From Candidatus Mediterraneibacter vanvlietii (lineage in GTDB: Bacteria; Bacillota; Clostridia; Lachnospirales; Lachnospiraceae), in NCBI GenBank assembly GCA_019113645.1, contig DXGZ01000117.1, forward strand, positions 1-51,743: a stretch of DNA of 51,743 bases, given 5' to 3'. Every line of letters starts with the position of its first letter. Within the stretch, counting starts at the first letter, position 1. Below the pieces are notes generated by a model. It was not told the origin of the DNA, searched no databases, and saw only the letters and a program-made list of their open reading frames with translations. This document shows, one piece after another, positions 32,842 to 41,050 of the stretch. Both the position numbers and the translations under genes were made by a program.

Positions 32842-32870
32842 AATATAACACGATTGTTTAGAAGGTTCAA
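32842..32870 (-). promoter_or_regulatory. Antisense RNA promoter
   Basis: On the minus strand, TTGAAC (32865-32870) and TATATT (32842-32847) are 17 nt apart. Confidence 0.75.
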
Positions 32871-32948
32871 GATCAAGAATATATGAAAAATAAAGAAAAA
32901 CGGCATAGAAAAGGGTTGTTGCATCAATGATTAAGAAATCAAAAATGC

Positions 32949-32996
32949 GGCGCGGCTTGAAGTCTTTCACATGTGAAGGACTACAGGTCGCGCCTT
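32949..32996. repeat. Nested palindrome with inner 11-bp stem
   Basis: GGCGCG pairs with CGCGCC at the ends, and AGTCTTTCACATGTGAAGGACT forms an almost perfect inner stem. T-rich sequence follows on the plus strand (CCTTTGTTTCTAT). It may be a terminator or a cruciform; no gene needs it as its own terminator. Confidence 0.55.
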
Positions 32997-33012
32997 TGTT
33001 TCTATAGATATA

Positions 33013-33196
33013 TTGTTACGAACTTCCAGCCTGTATAGCCCAGAAAACAGAACCCTATTGCGAGAGCTTTTTTGCGAAGATACAGGTGTGGGAGGGTGAC
33101 TTTTGCCGGAACCCGTACACACCTGTATCTTTGCAGAATTCAACTTGCAAATGACCTCTGTTTTCGGATGTTATGCAACCGGAAGTTAGTCAACAA
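33013..33196. repeat. 184-bp imperfect palindrome, MITE-like or structured RNA
   Basis: The two halves are inverted copies over their full length with a common centre near 33104. The ends are TTGTTAC-GAACTTCC and GGAAGTTAGTCAACAA. Further in, GAAAACAG pairs with CTGTTTTC, and TTGCGAG with CTTGCAA. The innermost stem is GCGAAGATACAGGTGT / ACACCTGTATCTTTGC (16 bp, one mismatch) around a 29-nt loop. There is no reading frame inside. Such an element can be a non-autonomous transposon or a long hairpin RNA. It ends 14 bases before the LexA box. Confidence 0.75.
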
Positions 33197-33209
33197 AATA
33201 ACGAAAAAG

Positions 33210-33223
33210 CGAACACTTGTTCT
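33210..33223. promoter_or_regulatory. LexA (SOS) box overlapping the -35 region
   Basis: CGAACACTTGTTCT matches the Gram-positive LexA consensus CGAACATATGTTCG in 11 of 14 positions, with both GAAC/GTTC arms intact. It overlaps the -35 box, so LexA would block the polymerase genes until DNA damage. Confidence 0.8.
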
Positions 33224-33245
33224 TTTTGCGAAAATGTGATATCCT
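33217..33245 (+). promoter_or_regulatory. Promoter of the Y-family polymerase operon
   Basis: TTGTTC (33217-33222) and TATCCT (33240-33245) are 17 nt apart, and the -35 lies in the LexA box. Confidence 0.65.
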
Positions 33246-33351
33246 GTATTCAACTGAATTGCCCCATATCATGAAGCTGTGAAAGTCTATTGTGCATTAA
33301 AAGAGAAGATGCCGGGCAAAGTAAGGGGCAGAAGAAGAAGGAGGCGCGGAC

Positions 33352-34953
33352 ATGGCGGACAGAACTTATCTGGCAATCGATCTGAAATCTTTTTATGCAT
33401 CTGTGGAATGTATTGAGCGGGATCTGGATCCCATGACGACAAATCTGGTTGTGGCAGATAAAAGCCGCACGGAGAAGACGATCTGCCTCGCGGTATCGCC
33501 TTCTCTGAAATCATATGGCATATCGGGGAGAGCACGCCTGTTTGAAGTGGTGCAGAAGGTGAGAGAGGTAAATGACGGGCGAAGGCAAAAGGCGCCGGGG
33601 CGGAATTTTACAGGGAAGTCGTGGAATGATCCGGAAGTGAAGGCATCCCCGGAGCTGGAGCTTGATTACCTTGTGGCGCCGCCCAGGATGGCGCTGTATA
33701 TGGATTACAGTTCACGGATTTACCAGGTGTATTTAAAATACATTGCTCCGGAGGATATGCATGTGTACTCGATCGACGAGGTTTTCATGGATGTAACAGC
33801 CTATCTGAATACGTATCAGATGACTGCGGAGGAACTTGCCAGGACAATCATCCTGGATGTCCAGAAGACCGTGGGGATCACGGCTACGGCAGGGATCGGG
33901 ACGAATCTGTATCTGTGCAAGGTGGCAATGGATATCGGGGCAAAGCACGCCCAGCCGGATGAGAACGGAGTACGGATCGCGTATCTGGATGAAATGAGCT
34001 ATCGCCGGACTCTCTGGACGCACCGCCCGCTGACCGATTTCTGGAGAGTGGGGCGCGGATATGCGAAGAAACTGGAAGAACAGGGGCTCTTCACCATGGG
34101 GGATATCGCCAGATGCTCGCTTGGGAAGGAGACGGATTACTATAACGAAGAGCTGCTTTACCGGATGTTTGGAATCAATGCGGAGCTGCTCATCGATCAT
34201 GCCTGGGGGTGGGAGCCCTGTATGATGGCAGACGTCAAGGCTTATAAACCATCTACAAACAGTATTGGTTCCGGGCAGGTGCTCCAGTGCCCATATCCCT
34301 TTGAGAAGGCAAGGCTCGTTCTGCGGGAGATGGCCGACATGCTCGCCCTTGACCTGGTGGACCGGGGGTTCGTGACGGATCAGCTGGTGCTGACCGTGGG
34401 ATATGACAGAGTGAACCTGCAGAGTGAAGACGGCAGGAGAAACTGCGGGAAGGGGGCAGAAGGAAGGAGGGCGGATGGTGGCAGACCGGATGGAGACAGG
34501 ATCGGCGGTGTGGGAACAGCCTATCGCGGCGAGATAACTACAGACCGCTACGGTCGATCTGTCCCGAAACACGCTCATGGTACGGAAAATCTCGGCGAGT
34601 ACACAGCTTCCTCCAGACGGATACTCCAGGCGGCGACAGAACTGTTTGAGCGGATTGTGAATCCGGACCTGTTCGTACGGCGCATGTACCTGACGGCTAC
34701 CCATGCGGTCAGAGAGTCGGAAGCGCCGGAAAAGGATGCTTTCGAGCAGCTCGATCTGTTTACAGACTATCAGGCTCTTGATGCGAAGAAGGAAGAGGAG
34801 AAGCAAAGCCGGGAGAAGGAGAAGCGCTGGCAGAAGGCGATGCTGGATATAAAGAAGAAATACGGGAAGAACGCGATCCTGCGGGGGATGAATCTGGAGG
34901 AAGGAGCTACCGCAAGAGACCGCAATAATCAGATCGGAGGGCACAGGGCATGA
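33352..34953 (+). CDS. Y-family DNA polymerase (UvrX/YqjW type translesion polymerase)
   Basis: A 533-aa polymerase. The N-terminal palm has YLAIDLKSFYASVECIERDL (first metal Asp) and the catalytic YSIDEVFMDVT (second Asp plus Glu). The thumb and little-finger domains follow, and EQLDLF near residue 478 is a canonical beta-clamp-binding motif. It bypasses DNA lesions at the cost of fidelity. A Gly/Arg/Asp-rich insertion at about residues 364-395 (GGRPDGDRIGGVG) interrupts the little finger. A LexA box controls it and a YolD-like gene overlaps its stop by four bases, the usual partner of UvrX/YqjW. GAAGGAGG precedes the ATG. Confidence 0.92.
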   Translation: MADRTYLAIDLKSFYASVECIERDLDPMTTNLVVADKSRTEKTICLAVSPSLKSYGISGRARLFEVVQKVREVNDGRRQKAPGRNFTGKSWNDPEVKASPELELDYLVAPPRMALYMDYSSRIYQVYLKYIAPEDMHVYSIDEVFMDVTAYLNTYQMTAEELARTIILDVQKTVGITATAGIGTNLYLCKVAMDIGAKHAQPDENGVRIAYLDEMSYRRTLWTHRPLTDFWRVGRGYAKKLEEQGLFTMGDIARCSLGKETDYYNEELLYRMFGINAELLIDHAWGWEPCMMADVKAYKPSTNSIGSGQVLQCPYPFEKARLVLREMADMLALDLVDRGFVTDQLVLTVGYDRVNLQSEDGRRNCGKGAEGRRADGGRPDGDRIGGVGTAYRGEITTDRYGRSVPKHAHGTENLGEYTASSRRILQAATELFERIVNPDLFVRRMYLTATHAVRESEAPEKDAFEQLDLFTDYQALDAKKEEEKQSREKEKRWQKAMLDIKKKYGKNAILRGMNLEEGATARDRNNQIGGHRA

Positions 34954-35348
34954 GAGGACCGTACGATGATATCATAGATCTTCCGCATCATGTATCCAAA
35001 AGACATCCTCAGATGCCTGCGGATGAGAGGGCGGCACAGTTTTCACCGTTCGCGGCTCTGACCGGATACGGGGCGGTGATCCGCGAGACGGCGAGGCTGA
35101 CAGACCGGAAGATGGAGCTGAGTGAGAATATGAAGGAAGAGCTGGAGCGGAAGCTAAAGGAGCTCTGCGCGCGGAACTGCGAGGGAGAGATTACATTCTT
35201 TGTGCCGGATGGAAGGAAAGAGGGCGGCGCATATGTCACGGCAGAAGGAAGGGTGAAAAAGACGGATGATGCAGAGAGGGCGGTTGTACTGGAGGATGGC
35301 ACGCGGATTCCGGTAGAGGATATCGTGGATATACGGAAAAAAGTGTAA
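34950..35348 (+). CDS. YolD-like protein, partner of the Y-family polymerase
   Basis: A 132-aa protein with the YolD hallmark segment DERAAQFSPFAALTGYGAVI, followed by a charged coiled-coil helix (about residues 45-75, ELSENMKEELERKLKEL) and a small beta domain ending DGTRIPVEDIVDIRK. YolD-like proteins accompany SOS-induced Y-family polymerases in Firmicutes and are proposed to act like UmuD. It has no peptidase residues of its own that I can see. The ATG overlaps the polymerase stop, so both are made together. Confidence 0.88.
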   Translation: MRGPYDDIIDLPHHVSKRHPQMPADERAAQFSPFAALTGYGAVIRETARLTDRKMELSENMKEELERKLKELCARNCEGEITFFVPDGRKEGGAYVTAEGRVKKTDDAERAVVLEDGTRIPVEDIVDIRKKV

Positions 35349-35441
35349 ATTTGATGGATCTCCTCCGGTACATTCAGGCATGTGCTGGCTACGGATGGCG
35401 GAGCAGGGATGACAATGGAACGTCAAAAGAAGGGATATGGC

Positions 35442-35470
35442 TTGCCGGAAAGAACACTCGTTGTTATAAT
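35442..35470 (+). promoter_or_regulatory. Promoter of the degV gene
   Basis: TTGCCG (35442-35447) and a perfect TATAAT (35465-35470) are 17 nt apart. Confidence 0.8.
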
Positions 35471-35529
35471 AGAGGTGTTCGCTCCGGAAAAAAGGAGCAC
35501 TATATCTGAAGAAAGCAGGAGGAAAAACC

Positions 35530-36402
35530 ATGTCAGATTACGTGATAACTACGGATTCCAATTCCGATGTACTTCCGGAATTTATTAAAGAAAATAATCT
35601 TACGATCATTCCCCAGTATTATGCGTTTGGAGATACGGTGTACGGAGATGAACTCAATATGCCGCCTCATGAATTTTACGAGACCATGAGAAAGGGCGAA
35701 CTGCCAAAATCTATGGCCAATAATCCGGCTGTGATCCGCGAACGGTTTGAGAAGATTCTGAAAGATGGAAAAGACATCCTTCATATCGCATTTTCCAGTG
35801 CGCTGAGCGGAAGCTGCAATAATGTGATGATGACGGCGAACGAGCTGCTTGAAGAATATCCGGAGCGGAAAATTGTCGTCTTTGATTCCCTGAATGCTTC
35901 TCTCGGAGAAGGGGTATCTGTCTATCGTGCCGTAGAGCTGTGGAAAGACGGGAAGAGCATGGATGAAATCTATGATATTCTGATGGAAGAGAGGGAGCAT
36001 GTCAATGTTTCTTTTACAGTGGATGATTTGAATCATCTGCAGAGAGGCGGACGAGTGTCAAAGACAACAGCGGTAGTGGGAAGTCTTGTGAATATCAAGC
36101 CGATCCTTACAGTGACTTCCGCAGGAGAACTGAAGGCGGACGGAACAGTGAGAGGAAGAAAGAAATCTCTGAAAACGCTGGTGACCCGTATGCAGGCGGC
36201 GCTGGATACGGATGAATATGGAAAGGACCGCATGGTTGCCGTGCTGCACGGAGACTGCCTGGAAGAGGCGGAAAGCGTTGCAGATATGGTAAAAGATCTT
36301 GGATTTACCAATGTGATTATCAATGATGTCAGCCCGAGTATTGGGACGCATGCCGGTCCGGGAGTTGTGGGGCTTGTGTTCTATGGGAAGAAGAGACAGT
36401 AG
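35530..36402 (+). CDS. DegV/FakB-family fatty-acid-binding protein
   Basis: A 290-aa cytoplasmic protein. The N-terminal EDD-fold domain carries ITTDSNSDVLPEFIKENN and the serine-rich AFSSALSGSCNN that contacts the lipid carboxylate; the second domain has LNHLQRGGRVSK and ends with SPSIGTHAGPGVVGLVFYG. FakB proteins bind fatty acids and present them to the FakA kinase for incorporation into phospholipid; no FakA gene is adjacent here. GGAGG precedes the ATG. It has its own promoter and a strong terminator shared with dapA. Confidence 0.92.
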   Translation: MSDYVITTDSNSDVLPEFIKENNLTIIPQYYAFGDTVYGDELNMPPHEFYETMRKGELPKSMANNPAVIRERFEKILKDGKDILHIAFSSALSGSCNNVMMTANELLEEYPERKIVVFDSLNASLGEGVSVYRAVELWKDGKSMDEIYDILMEEREHVNVSFTVDDLNHLQRGGRVSKTTAVVGSLVNIKPILTVTSAGELKADGTVRGRKKSLKTLVTRMQAALDTDEYGKDRMVAVLHGDCLEEAESVADMVKDLGFTNVIINDVSPSIGTHAGPGVVGLVFYGKKRQ

Positions 36403-36443
36403 AATTCAGCAGTGAAAAATTGGATTGAAACAATGACAGAATG

Positions 36444-36497
36444 AAAAATCCCCGCACAGAGAAGGGAATCAGTTGCCTTTCTCTGTGTGGGGATTTT
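36444..36497. terminator. Bidirectional terminator between degV and dapA
   Basis: AAAATCCCCGCACAGAGAA and TTCTCTGTGTGGGGATTTT form a stem of about 19 bp with T-runs on both strands. Confidence 0.9.
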
Positions 36498-36523
36498 AGT
36501 TTTGTATTTACAGCGAATACGGT

Positions 36524-37408
36524 TTACAGAAGTCCGAAATCAGCCATAGCCTTTCTCAGCACTTCACGGTGTCCGTCCTCGATCTCTGTCAGCGGCGCTC
36601 TCAGCGGTCCGACTTCTTTGCCCATCATGTTCATGGCTGCTTTTACCGGAATCGGGTTTACCTCGCAGAACAGGGCGTTGCACAGCGGAATTGCGTCCAG
36701 CTGCATCTTGTAGCTTCCTTCCGTGTCTCCGGAAAGATATTTGTATACCATGTCGTGTACATAAGTCGGAGCCACGTTGGAAAGTACGGAGATTACTCCG
36801 ATGCCGCCCAGTGACAGAAGCGGTACAACCTGGTCGTCATTTCCTGAGTAAAGGTCAATATTTCCATCGCACAGATGCATGATCTCAGCTACATTGCCGA
36901 TATTTCCGGAAGCTTCCTTCACACCAACGATATTGTCTACGTTTTTCACAAGTGCTGCCAGAGTCTGAGGCTGGATGGAACATCCGGTACGGCTCGGTAC
37001 ATTGTAGAGGATCGCCGGGATCTCTACTTCATTACAGATCTGTGTATAATGAGCGATGAGACCGTTCTGAGTCGCTTTATTGTAATACGGCGTTACAAGA
37101 AGGAGACCGTCAGCGCCGTCTTTCTCAGCCTCTTTGGAAAGATCAATTGCGGTCCGGGTACAGTTGGATCCTGTCCCTGCGATGACCGGAATTCTGTGTC
37201 TTACACGTTCAATGGTGAAACGAATTGCTTCACTGTGTTCTGCCTCCGTCATGGTTGCGGACTCGCCTGTTGTGCCGCAGATGATAATGGCATCTGTGCC
37301 GCCGGCAATCTGCTCCTCAATTATTTCATCGAGTTTATCGTAATTAATCTCCAGGTTTTCTTTCATCGGAGTAACGATTGCTACACCTGCACCTTTAAAA
37401 ATTGCCAT
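36524..37408 (-). CDS. dapA: 4-hydroxy-tetrahydrodipicolinate synthase
   Basis: A 294-aa class I aldolase of normal length. GTTGESAT (residues ~45-52) binds pyruvate, Tyr136 lies in YNVPSRTG and the Schiff-base Lys164 lies in GVKEASGN. It condenses pyruvate with aspartate semialdehyde, the first committed step to diaminopimelate and lysine. GAGGAGG precedes the ATG. A lysine riboswitch with terminator lies in the 280-base leader. It is monocistronic; the rest of the lysine pathway is not in this window. Confidence 0.96.
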   Translation of the reverse strand: MAIFKGAGVAIVTPMKENLEINYDKLDEIIEEQIAGGTDAIIICGTTGESATMTEAEHSEAIRFTIERVRHRIPVIAGTGSNCTRTAIDLSKEAEKDGADGLLLVTPYYNKATQNGLIAHYTQICNEVEIPAILYNVPSRTGCSIQPQTLAALVKNVDNIVGVKEASGNIGNVAEIMHLCDGNIDLYSGNDDQVVPLLSLGGIGVISVLSNVAPTYVHDMVYKYLSGDTEGSYKMQLDAIPLCNALFCEVNPIPVKAAMNMMGKEVGPLRAPLTEIEDGHREVLRKAMADFGLL

Positions 37409-37446
37409 GTTGTTTTCCTCCTCTTATTATGGGTGTATAGTTTACA

Positions 37447-37475
37447 TTAAAAGAAACGGCAAGATGCGCCGTCTC
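37447..37475 (-). terminator. Intrinsic terminator of the lysine riboswitch
   Basis: On the minus strand, GAGACGGC pairs with GCCGTTTC around GCATCTT, followed by TTTT. Lysine-bound aptamer should favour it. Confidence 0.8.
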
Positions 37476-37497
37476 CAAATATACCTCTCTGTATATC

Positions 37498-37660
37498 AGA
37501 TAGCTCTCCATCCTGCGATGACAGTCATGCCGCTATTTACGTCATGCCCAAGGACAAGATATCAGGTTTCTCACCCTTTCGGCACCTTCCCCTTTCTGAT
37601 GTGTTCAACTGTTCCTGATAACATCCAACATCTTACTCATGAAAAATGCGACCTCTATCT
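37498..37660 (-). ncRNA. Lysine riboswitch (L-box)
   Basis: On the minus strand P1 is AGATAG (5') with CTATCT (3'). In between are the conserved AGGTCGC, GAGTAAGA, AAAGGGGAAGGTGCCGAAAG, and CTTGGGC near P4, and finally GGATGGAGAGCTATCT. The order and the GGGGAA..GCCGAA core are those of the lysine aptamer. A terminator follows, so lysine turns dapA off. Confidence 0.92.
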
Positions 37661-37680
37661 ACGTTTCTATACTTAAAAAA

Positions 37681-37709
37681 ATCATATCACCCGTGTGCTG
37701 TGCTGTCAA
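37681..37709 (-). promoter_or_regulatory. dapA promoter
   Basis: On the minus strand, TTGACA (37704-37709) and TATGAT (37681-37686) are 17 nt apart, just before the aptamer. Confidence 0.85.
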
Positions 37710-37767
37710 CTCTTTTGGGAAGATACAGGGGTGAAATATAGTGACAGTTTGACATGGAAATGTTATG

Positions 37768-38760
37768 TCAGCTGTTCCGCATCAGTTTCACTTCCTTCTG
37801 AATGGCAAGGAACACTGTGTTTTGTGGATCTGTGCGGAGAACATGTGCGATCCTCCCGGTGAAACTCTGAAGATAGGAATTTTTCTGAGCATCTGTAACA
37901 TGGGACGTGCCGAGCAGTGTTTTCAGATGCTCTTCCAGACCGAATTTCCGGATGTAATACCATTCCTGGCGCAGTTTTCTTCTGTAGTCTTTTGAGGTGC
38001 GTACACGGTCATTCACGGTATATCCTGTGACTTCCTGGCGGCAGCCGCGGCGGATCAGCCTTGTTTTTTTCTGATTCAGTTCAAATCCCAGGCGCAGAAG
38101 AAATCCCCGTGTTTTGTCGATGACTTCCTGGGCTGTATTTCCGGGAAAATGCCCGGAGAAGGTCATGTCGTCACAGTATCTTGTATATGTGATGCCCTGT
38201 TCTCCGCACCATTGCTTCATGGTTTCGTCAAACGGCCGCATGACGAGATTGGAAATACAGGGGGAGGTCGGAGCGCCCTGAGGGAGGATGCTGTCATAGC
38301 AGCACAGGTGTGTCAGGAGCGTCCGGATGGGAGGCGGAAACAGAGTTTCGGGAAAGGCGTGCTGGTACACGGCCATAAATGTAATATTTTCGTAAAAGTC
38401 ATGGATGTCCAGCTTTAAAACGGTGTCTTTCCCGGCGTGAGGCCTGGCGTTGTCTGCTGCGGAGAAGCCTTTGCGATATGCAAAGGCGCAGTCTGAAACC
38501 GGAATCTGAACGAGGATACGGAAAAGAATCTGGCGCTGGATGTATTTTAAAAGAGAATCCGGCTGTCGAATGACGCGCAGTCCGCCGGAATGTTTTGGAA
38601 TCCGGATCGTAGTGTAGTGCTCTTCCGCATGGTTGGACAGTTCATAGAGAAGAGCGAGCTTTTTTTCGTCGCTGAGTCTGAGATTCCCGGTCAGGTTCAT
38701 GGAAAGCAGGTACTGAATCCATTGGTCTTTTGTACAGTATTTCCAGATATCATAATGCAT
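37768..38760 (-). CDS. Retron reverse transcriptase
   Basis: A 330-aa RT with all core motifs: LKLDIHDFYENI (residues ~115-126), LPQGAPTSPCISN (159-171), catalytic YCDD (195-198) and GFELNQKKTR (225-234). Two retron-specific motifs are present: NAxxH as NARPH (104-108) and VTG (244-246). The thumb ends at the C-terminus, so there is no fused effector domain. GGAGGAG precedes the ATG. Directly upstream lies a structured region bounded by a 10-bp inverted repeat, the expected msr-msd. Known retrons combine RT, msDNA and an effector in anti-phage defence; no effector gene is adjacent (dapA downstream, PRD regulator upstream). Retron identity is strong; defence is inferred. Confidence 0.92.
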   Translation of the reverse strand: MHYDIWKYCTKDQWIQYLLSMNLTGNLRLSDEKKLALLYELSNHAEEHYTTIRIPKHSGGLRVIRQPDSLLKYIQRQILFRILVQIPVSDCAFAYRKGFSAADNARPHAGKDTVLKLDIHDFYENITFMAVYQHAFPETLFPPPIRTLLTHLCCYDSILPQGAPTSPCISNLVMRPFDETMKQWCGEQGITYTRYCDDMTFSGHFPGNTAQEVIDKTRGFLLRLGFELNQKKTRLIRRGCRQEVTGYTVNDRVRTSKDYRRKLRQEWYYIRKFGLEEHLKTLLGTSHVTDAQKNSYLQSFTGRIAHVLRTDPQNTVFLAIQKEVKLMRNS

Positions 38761-38802
38761 GTGTGAATCTCCTCCTCGGAAGCTGAAAACGTGAAATCAT
38801 AA

Positions 38803-38992
38803 ACCGGGGACACAAAATGATGATACCGCATCCCGCGGATGTGTACGCGTGCCGCAGGCACGAAAGCACACGCAGTGTGCAGAAGTACACAGGAGCGGTG
38901 TAAGGGACGGCCACGCCGTACCTGCAGATCAGAGAATCAGGAAAGCGACTCGCTTCCCCGGTGAAACAGATTTCACATGCGCTGTCCCCGGT
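38803..38992 (-). ncRNA. Retron msr-msd non-coding RNA (predicted)
   Basis: On the minus strand, ACCGGGGACA (38983-38992, a1) and TGTCCCCGGT (38803-38812, a2) are perfectly complementary. a2 lies 42 bases before the RT start. A1 is followed by an AGC with the candidate branching G, then hairpins GTGAAA/TTTCAC (38961-38976) and GGAAGCG/CGCTTTCC (38940-38957) as msr. The rest holds ACGGC/GCCGT and a junction closed by GTGTAC/GTACAC (38841-38890) with two inner hairpins, as msd. A TATATT at 39002-39007 fits a promoter -10, with a weak -35. The exact msr/msd boundary and branch G are predictions. Confidence 0.8.
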
Positions 38993-39070
38993 CTGCTAAA
39001 CAATATAACACAGATGCCGGAAAAAGGGAAGAATGCCGGAGAATTCCCTGCCGGAGGAACCCGATCTGTC

Positions 39071-41050
39071 TCAGGATGTAAGACATCCGGGAAACTCCAG
39101 AAAGAAATCACTCAGTTCTTTTGCTGTCTTCTTTGTTTTCAGAAGTTCCGCATCATATTTCATACAGTGGAAAATGTATTTCAGATGGAACAGCAGGTTT
39201 AAATCTTCCTCACGGAATACGGCCATGACGATGGCCCGGATTTTGTGTCCGTTCCAGACAATCCGATTTTCCAGTGTCATAAAGGCGAGTTTTGTTTCCT
39301 TTGCCGGCAGGGTTGTGTGCAGAAACGCAATTCCCGGCCGGGTCACGAAGGAAGAGACAGATTCCCGCTTCAGTATGTGTTCCAGATGTTTTTCGGTCGC
39401 AATGGAGTTCTGGATAAAGTCTTCGGCAAGTGTCTCAATGATGGGAAACCGTTCGGTGAGCGGTGAACATTCGTGCCAGAAAGCGGAGCGGAACAGCCGG
39501 TGGAGATCCATGCCGGGGCTGGGGCAAAGGGAGCGGATCGTCTGATGCTGGATGTAATCGCTGATGGCCGACAGATCAGCAGGCGGAAGCAGATAGCTGA
39601 TCGGCAGGGTGTGAGCGCGCTGCCTTTCGTCAATACTCTGATTTACCGTGGACAGAATGAGATCTGTGTGGGAAAAGTCAAAGGCGCTTTTTGTATTGAC
39701 GGGAATCAGATCTGTAATATCCAGATAATTGCTGAATGCTCCAAGCACTTTCCGTTTCAGCGCCCATGCAGAGGGCATGTTTCGATGGCAGCAGAGGACT
39801 GTGCGCAGTTTCTTTTCCGGATGGGTGACAAAATAAAACTCCAGTGCTCCGGAAATGCAGTGAGCAAGATAAATCAGCTCTGTTTCCGAGAGAAGGTGTC
39901 CGAACTGTTCCTGTGCGATTCCCTGAAACAGCCATGCGATCTCCAGTTCTGCGGACAGAGCTTCTTTTGCTGTGTTGATGTTTCCCTGCTTGTTAAAGAT
40001 GGTCTGACCGCCCTTCAGGGTACGGATATAGAACATCAGTGTGATATAAAAGTCGTCATCAGCCGAAAAATCAAGCCTGAAAATATCGAAGATCGTCTGC
40101 AGATACCGGGTTCCGATGGCAAGAACATCAGAGCTGAAATATCCGGGCGCTGTGGATCGCGTGACTGCGGAAGCATCAGGAAGACTGGCCGCGGAAATAA
40201 ACCGGTATATACTTTCTGACTCTGAAGGCGGAAAGGAACAGTTCAGTTTTTCTTCCAGAAAACGGAATAATTCCCGCGTCATCCGGTATGTCTCCGATGA
40301 ACTGCATTTTGCGAAAGAAGTACCGTTTGCCGCGCAGTCTTCCGGAGGGAGGGGATGTCCGGTGTCACAGCGGTGATACATGATGGCAAGAGACAGTTCG
40401 AGAGCGATCACGCCGGGATCTTCCATGCGGATGTGGTGTTCCCGCAGAAGGAGAGGAACCTCGGATTGAATCAGCCGCAGGATGTTTTCGTCCAGAAACT
40501 GATAGCCATAATAAGCATTGGCCTGGGAGTTGTAATCCCATCCGTCATGGAAGAGCAGGAGCAGAATCTGGCGTATTTTTCGTTCGTCCTTTTCAAAAGC
40601 AATATCATTTCTGGACTGAATGAGGCGGATTCCGGGTTCCTTTAGTACATAGTTCAGCTTCAGCGCGTGCAGATCGTACAGCAGTGTGGTATGGCTGACA
40701 AACATTTCATCTTCCAGATCATACAGATTCAGCGGTTCATCGGCAAGACACAGCCGGCAGGTGAGAAAGCGGATGCGTTCTTCCCTTGTAAAAAAGGCAG
40801 TGTCAATCCGGTTCAGCATCCGGATTTTTTCAGGTTCTTCCGCTTCAAAAAGATAACCTTTGCTGCGCTCGGAAAAGATCCGGGCGTTGTGAGCGGCAAG
40901 CTGCCGGTTAATCAGTGTCACATCACTGCGGATGGTGCGCGGTGAGACGCCGAGCTCTGCGGCCAGCTGAGAGCCGGTGATAAAGCCTGTCTGTTCCTGA
41001 ATGATGTGGAGAAGCTTGCGCTGTCTCAGTGTTAAATTTAATGTTTCCAT
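39071..41050 (-). CDS. PRD-containing transcriptional regulator with PTS EIIB/EIIA-like domains
   Basis: A 659-aa regulator of the LicR/MtlR/ManR type. N-terminal HTH: TGSQLAAELGVSPRTIRSDV (about residues 23-45), then two PRD modules (MYHRCDTGHPLP region and the YLAHCISGALEFYF region), a GatB-like EIIB segment near VLCCHRNMPSAW, and a C-terminal EIIA-type domain with GIAFLHTTLP, where the His is at the phosphorylation position. Such regulators switch promoters according to PTS phosphorylation. I chose ATG 41050, behind AAAGGAAA. It is divergent from the ACP / thiolase operon and a 20-bp palindrome lies between. No PTS transporter gene is nearby, which is unusual. Confidence 0.88.
   Translation of the reverse strand: METLNLTLRQRKLLHIIQEQTGFITGSQLAAELGVSPRTIRSDVTLINRQLAAHNARIFSERSKGYLFEAEEPEKIRMLNRIDTAFFTREERIRFLTCRLCLADEPLNLYDLEDEMFVSHTTLLYDLHALKLNYVLKEPGIRLIQSRNDIAFEKDERKIRQILLLLFHDGWDYNSQANAYYGYQFLDENILRLIQSEVPLLLREHHIRMEDPGVIALELSLAIMYHRCDTGHPLPPEDCAANGTSFAKCSSSETYRMTRELFRFLEEKLNCSFPPSESESIYRFISAASLPDASAVTRSTAPGYFSSDVLAIGTRYLQTIFDIFRLDFSADDDFYITLMFYIRTLKGGQTIFNKQGNINTAKEALSAELEIAWLFQGIAQEQFGHLLSETELIYLAHCISGALEFYFVTHPEKKLRTVLCCHRNMPSAWALKRKVLGAFSNYLDITDLIPVNTKSAFDFSHTDLILSTVNQSIDERQRAHTLPISYLLPPADLSAISDYIQHQTIRSLCPSPGMDLHRLFRSAFWHECSPLTERFPIIETLAEDFIQNSIATEKHLEHILKRESVSSFVTRPGIAFLHTTLPAKETKLAFMTLENRIVWNGHKIRAIVMAVFREEDLNLLFHLKYIFHCMKYDAELLKTKKTAKELSDFFLEFPGCLTS

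Noticed and set aside
37768-38760. Diversity-generating retroelement or group II intron RT
   Set aside because: The RT has the retron NAxxH and VTG motifs, lacks maturase and endonuclease domains, and has no template/variable repeat pair or target gene nearby.
39473-40219. Plus-strand frame inside the PRD regulator gene as a possible retron effector
   Set aside because: It lies fully within a conserved 659-aa regulator on the other strand and has no ribosome binding site or recognisable domain.
39071-41050. PRD regulator as an accessory protein of the retron
   Set aside because: Its ATG is 2 kb away and points into a separate divergent promoter region with the ACP operon. A retron-type -10 box lies between the two genes, so they need not be linked.
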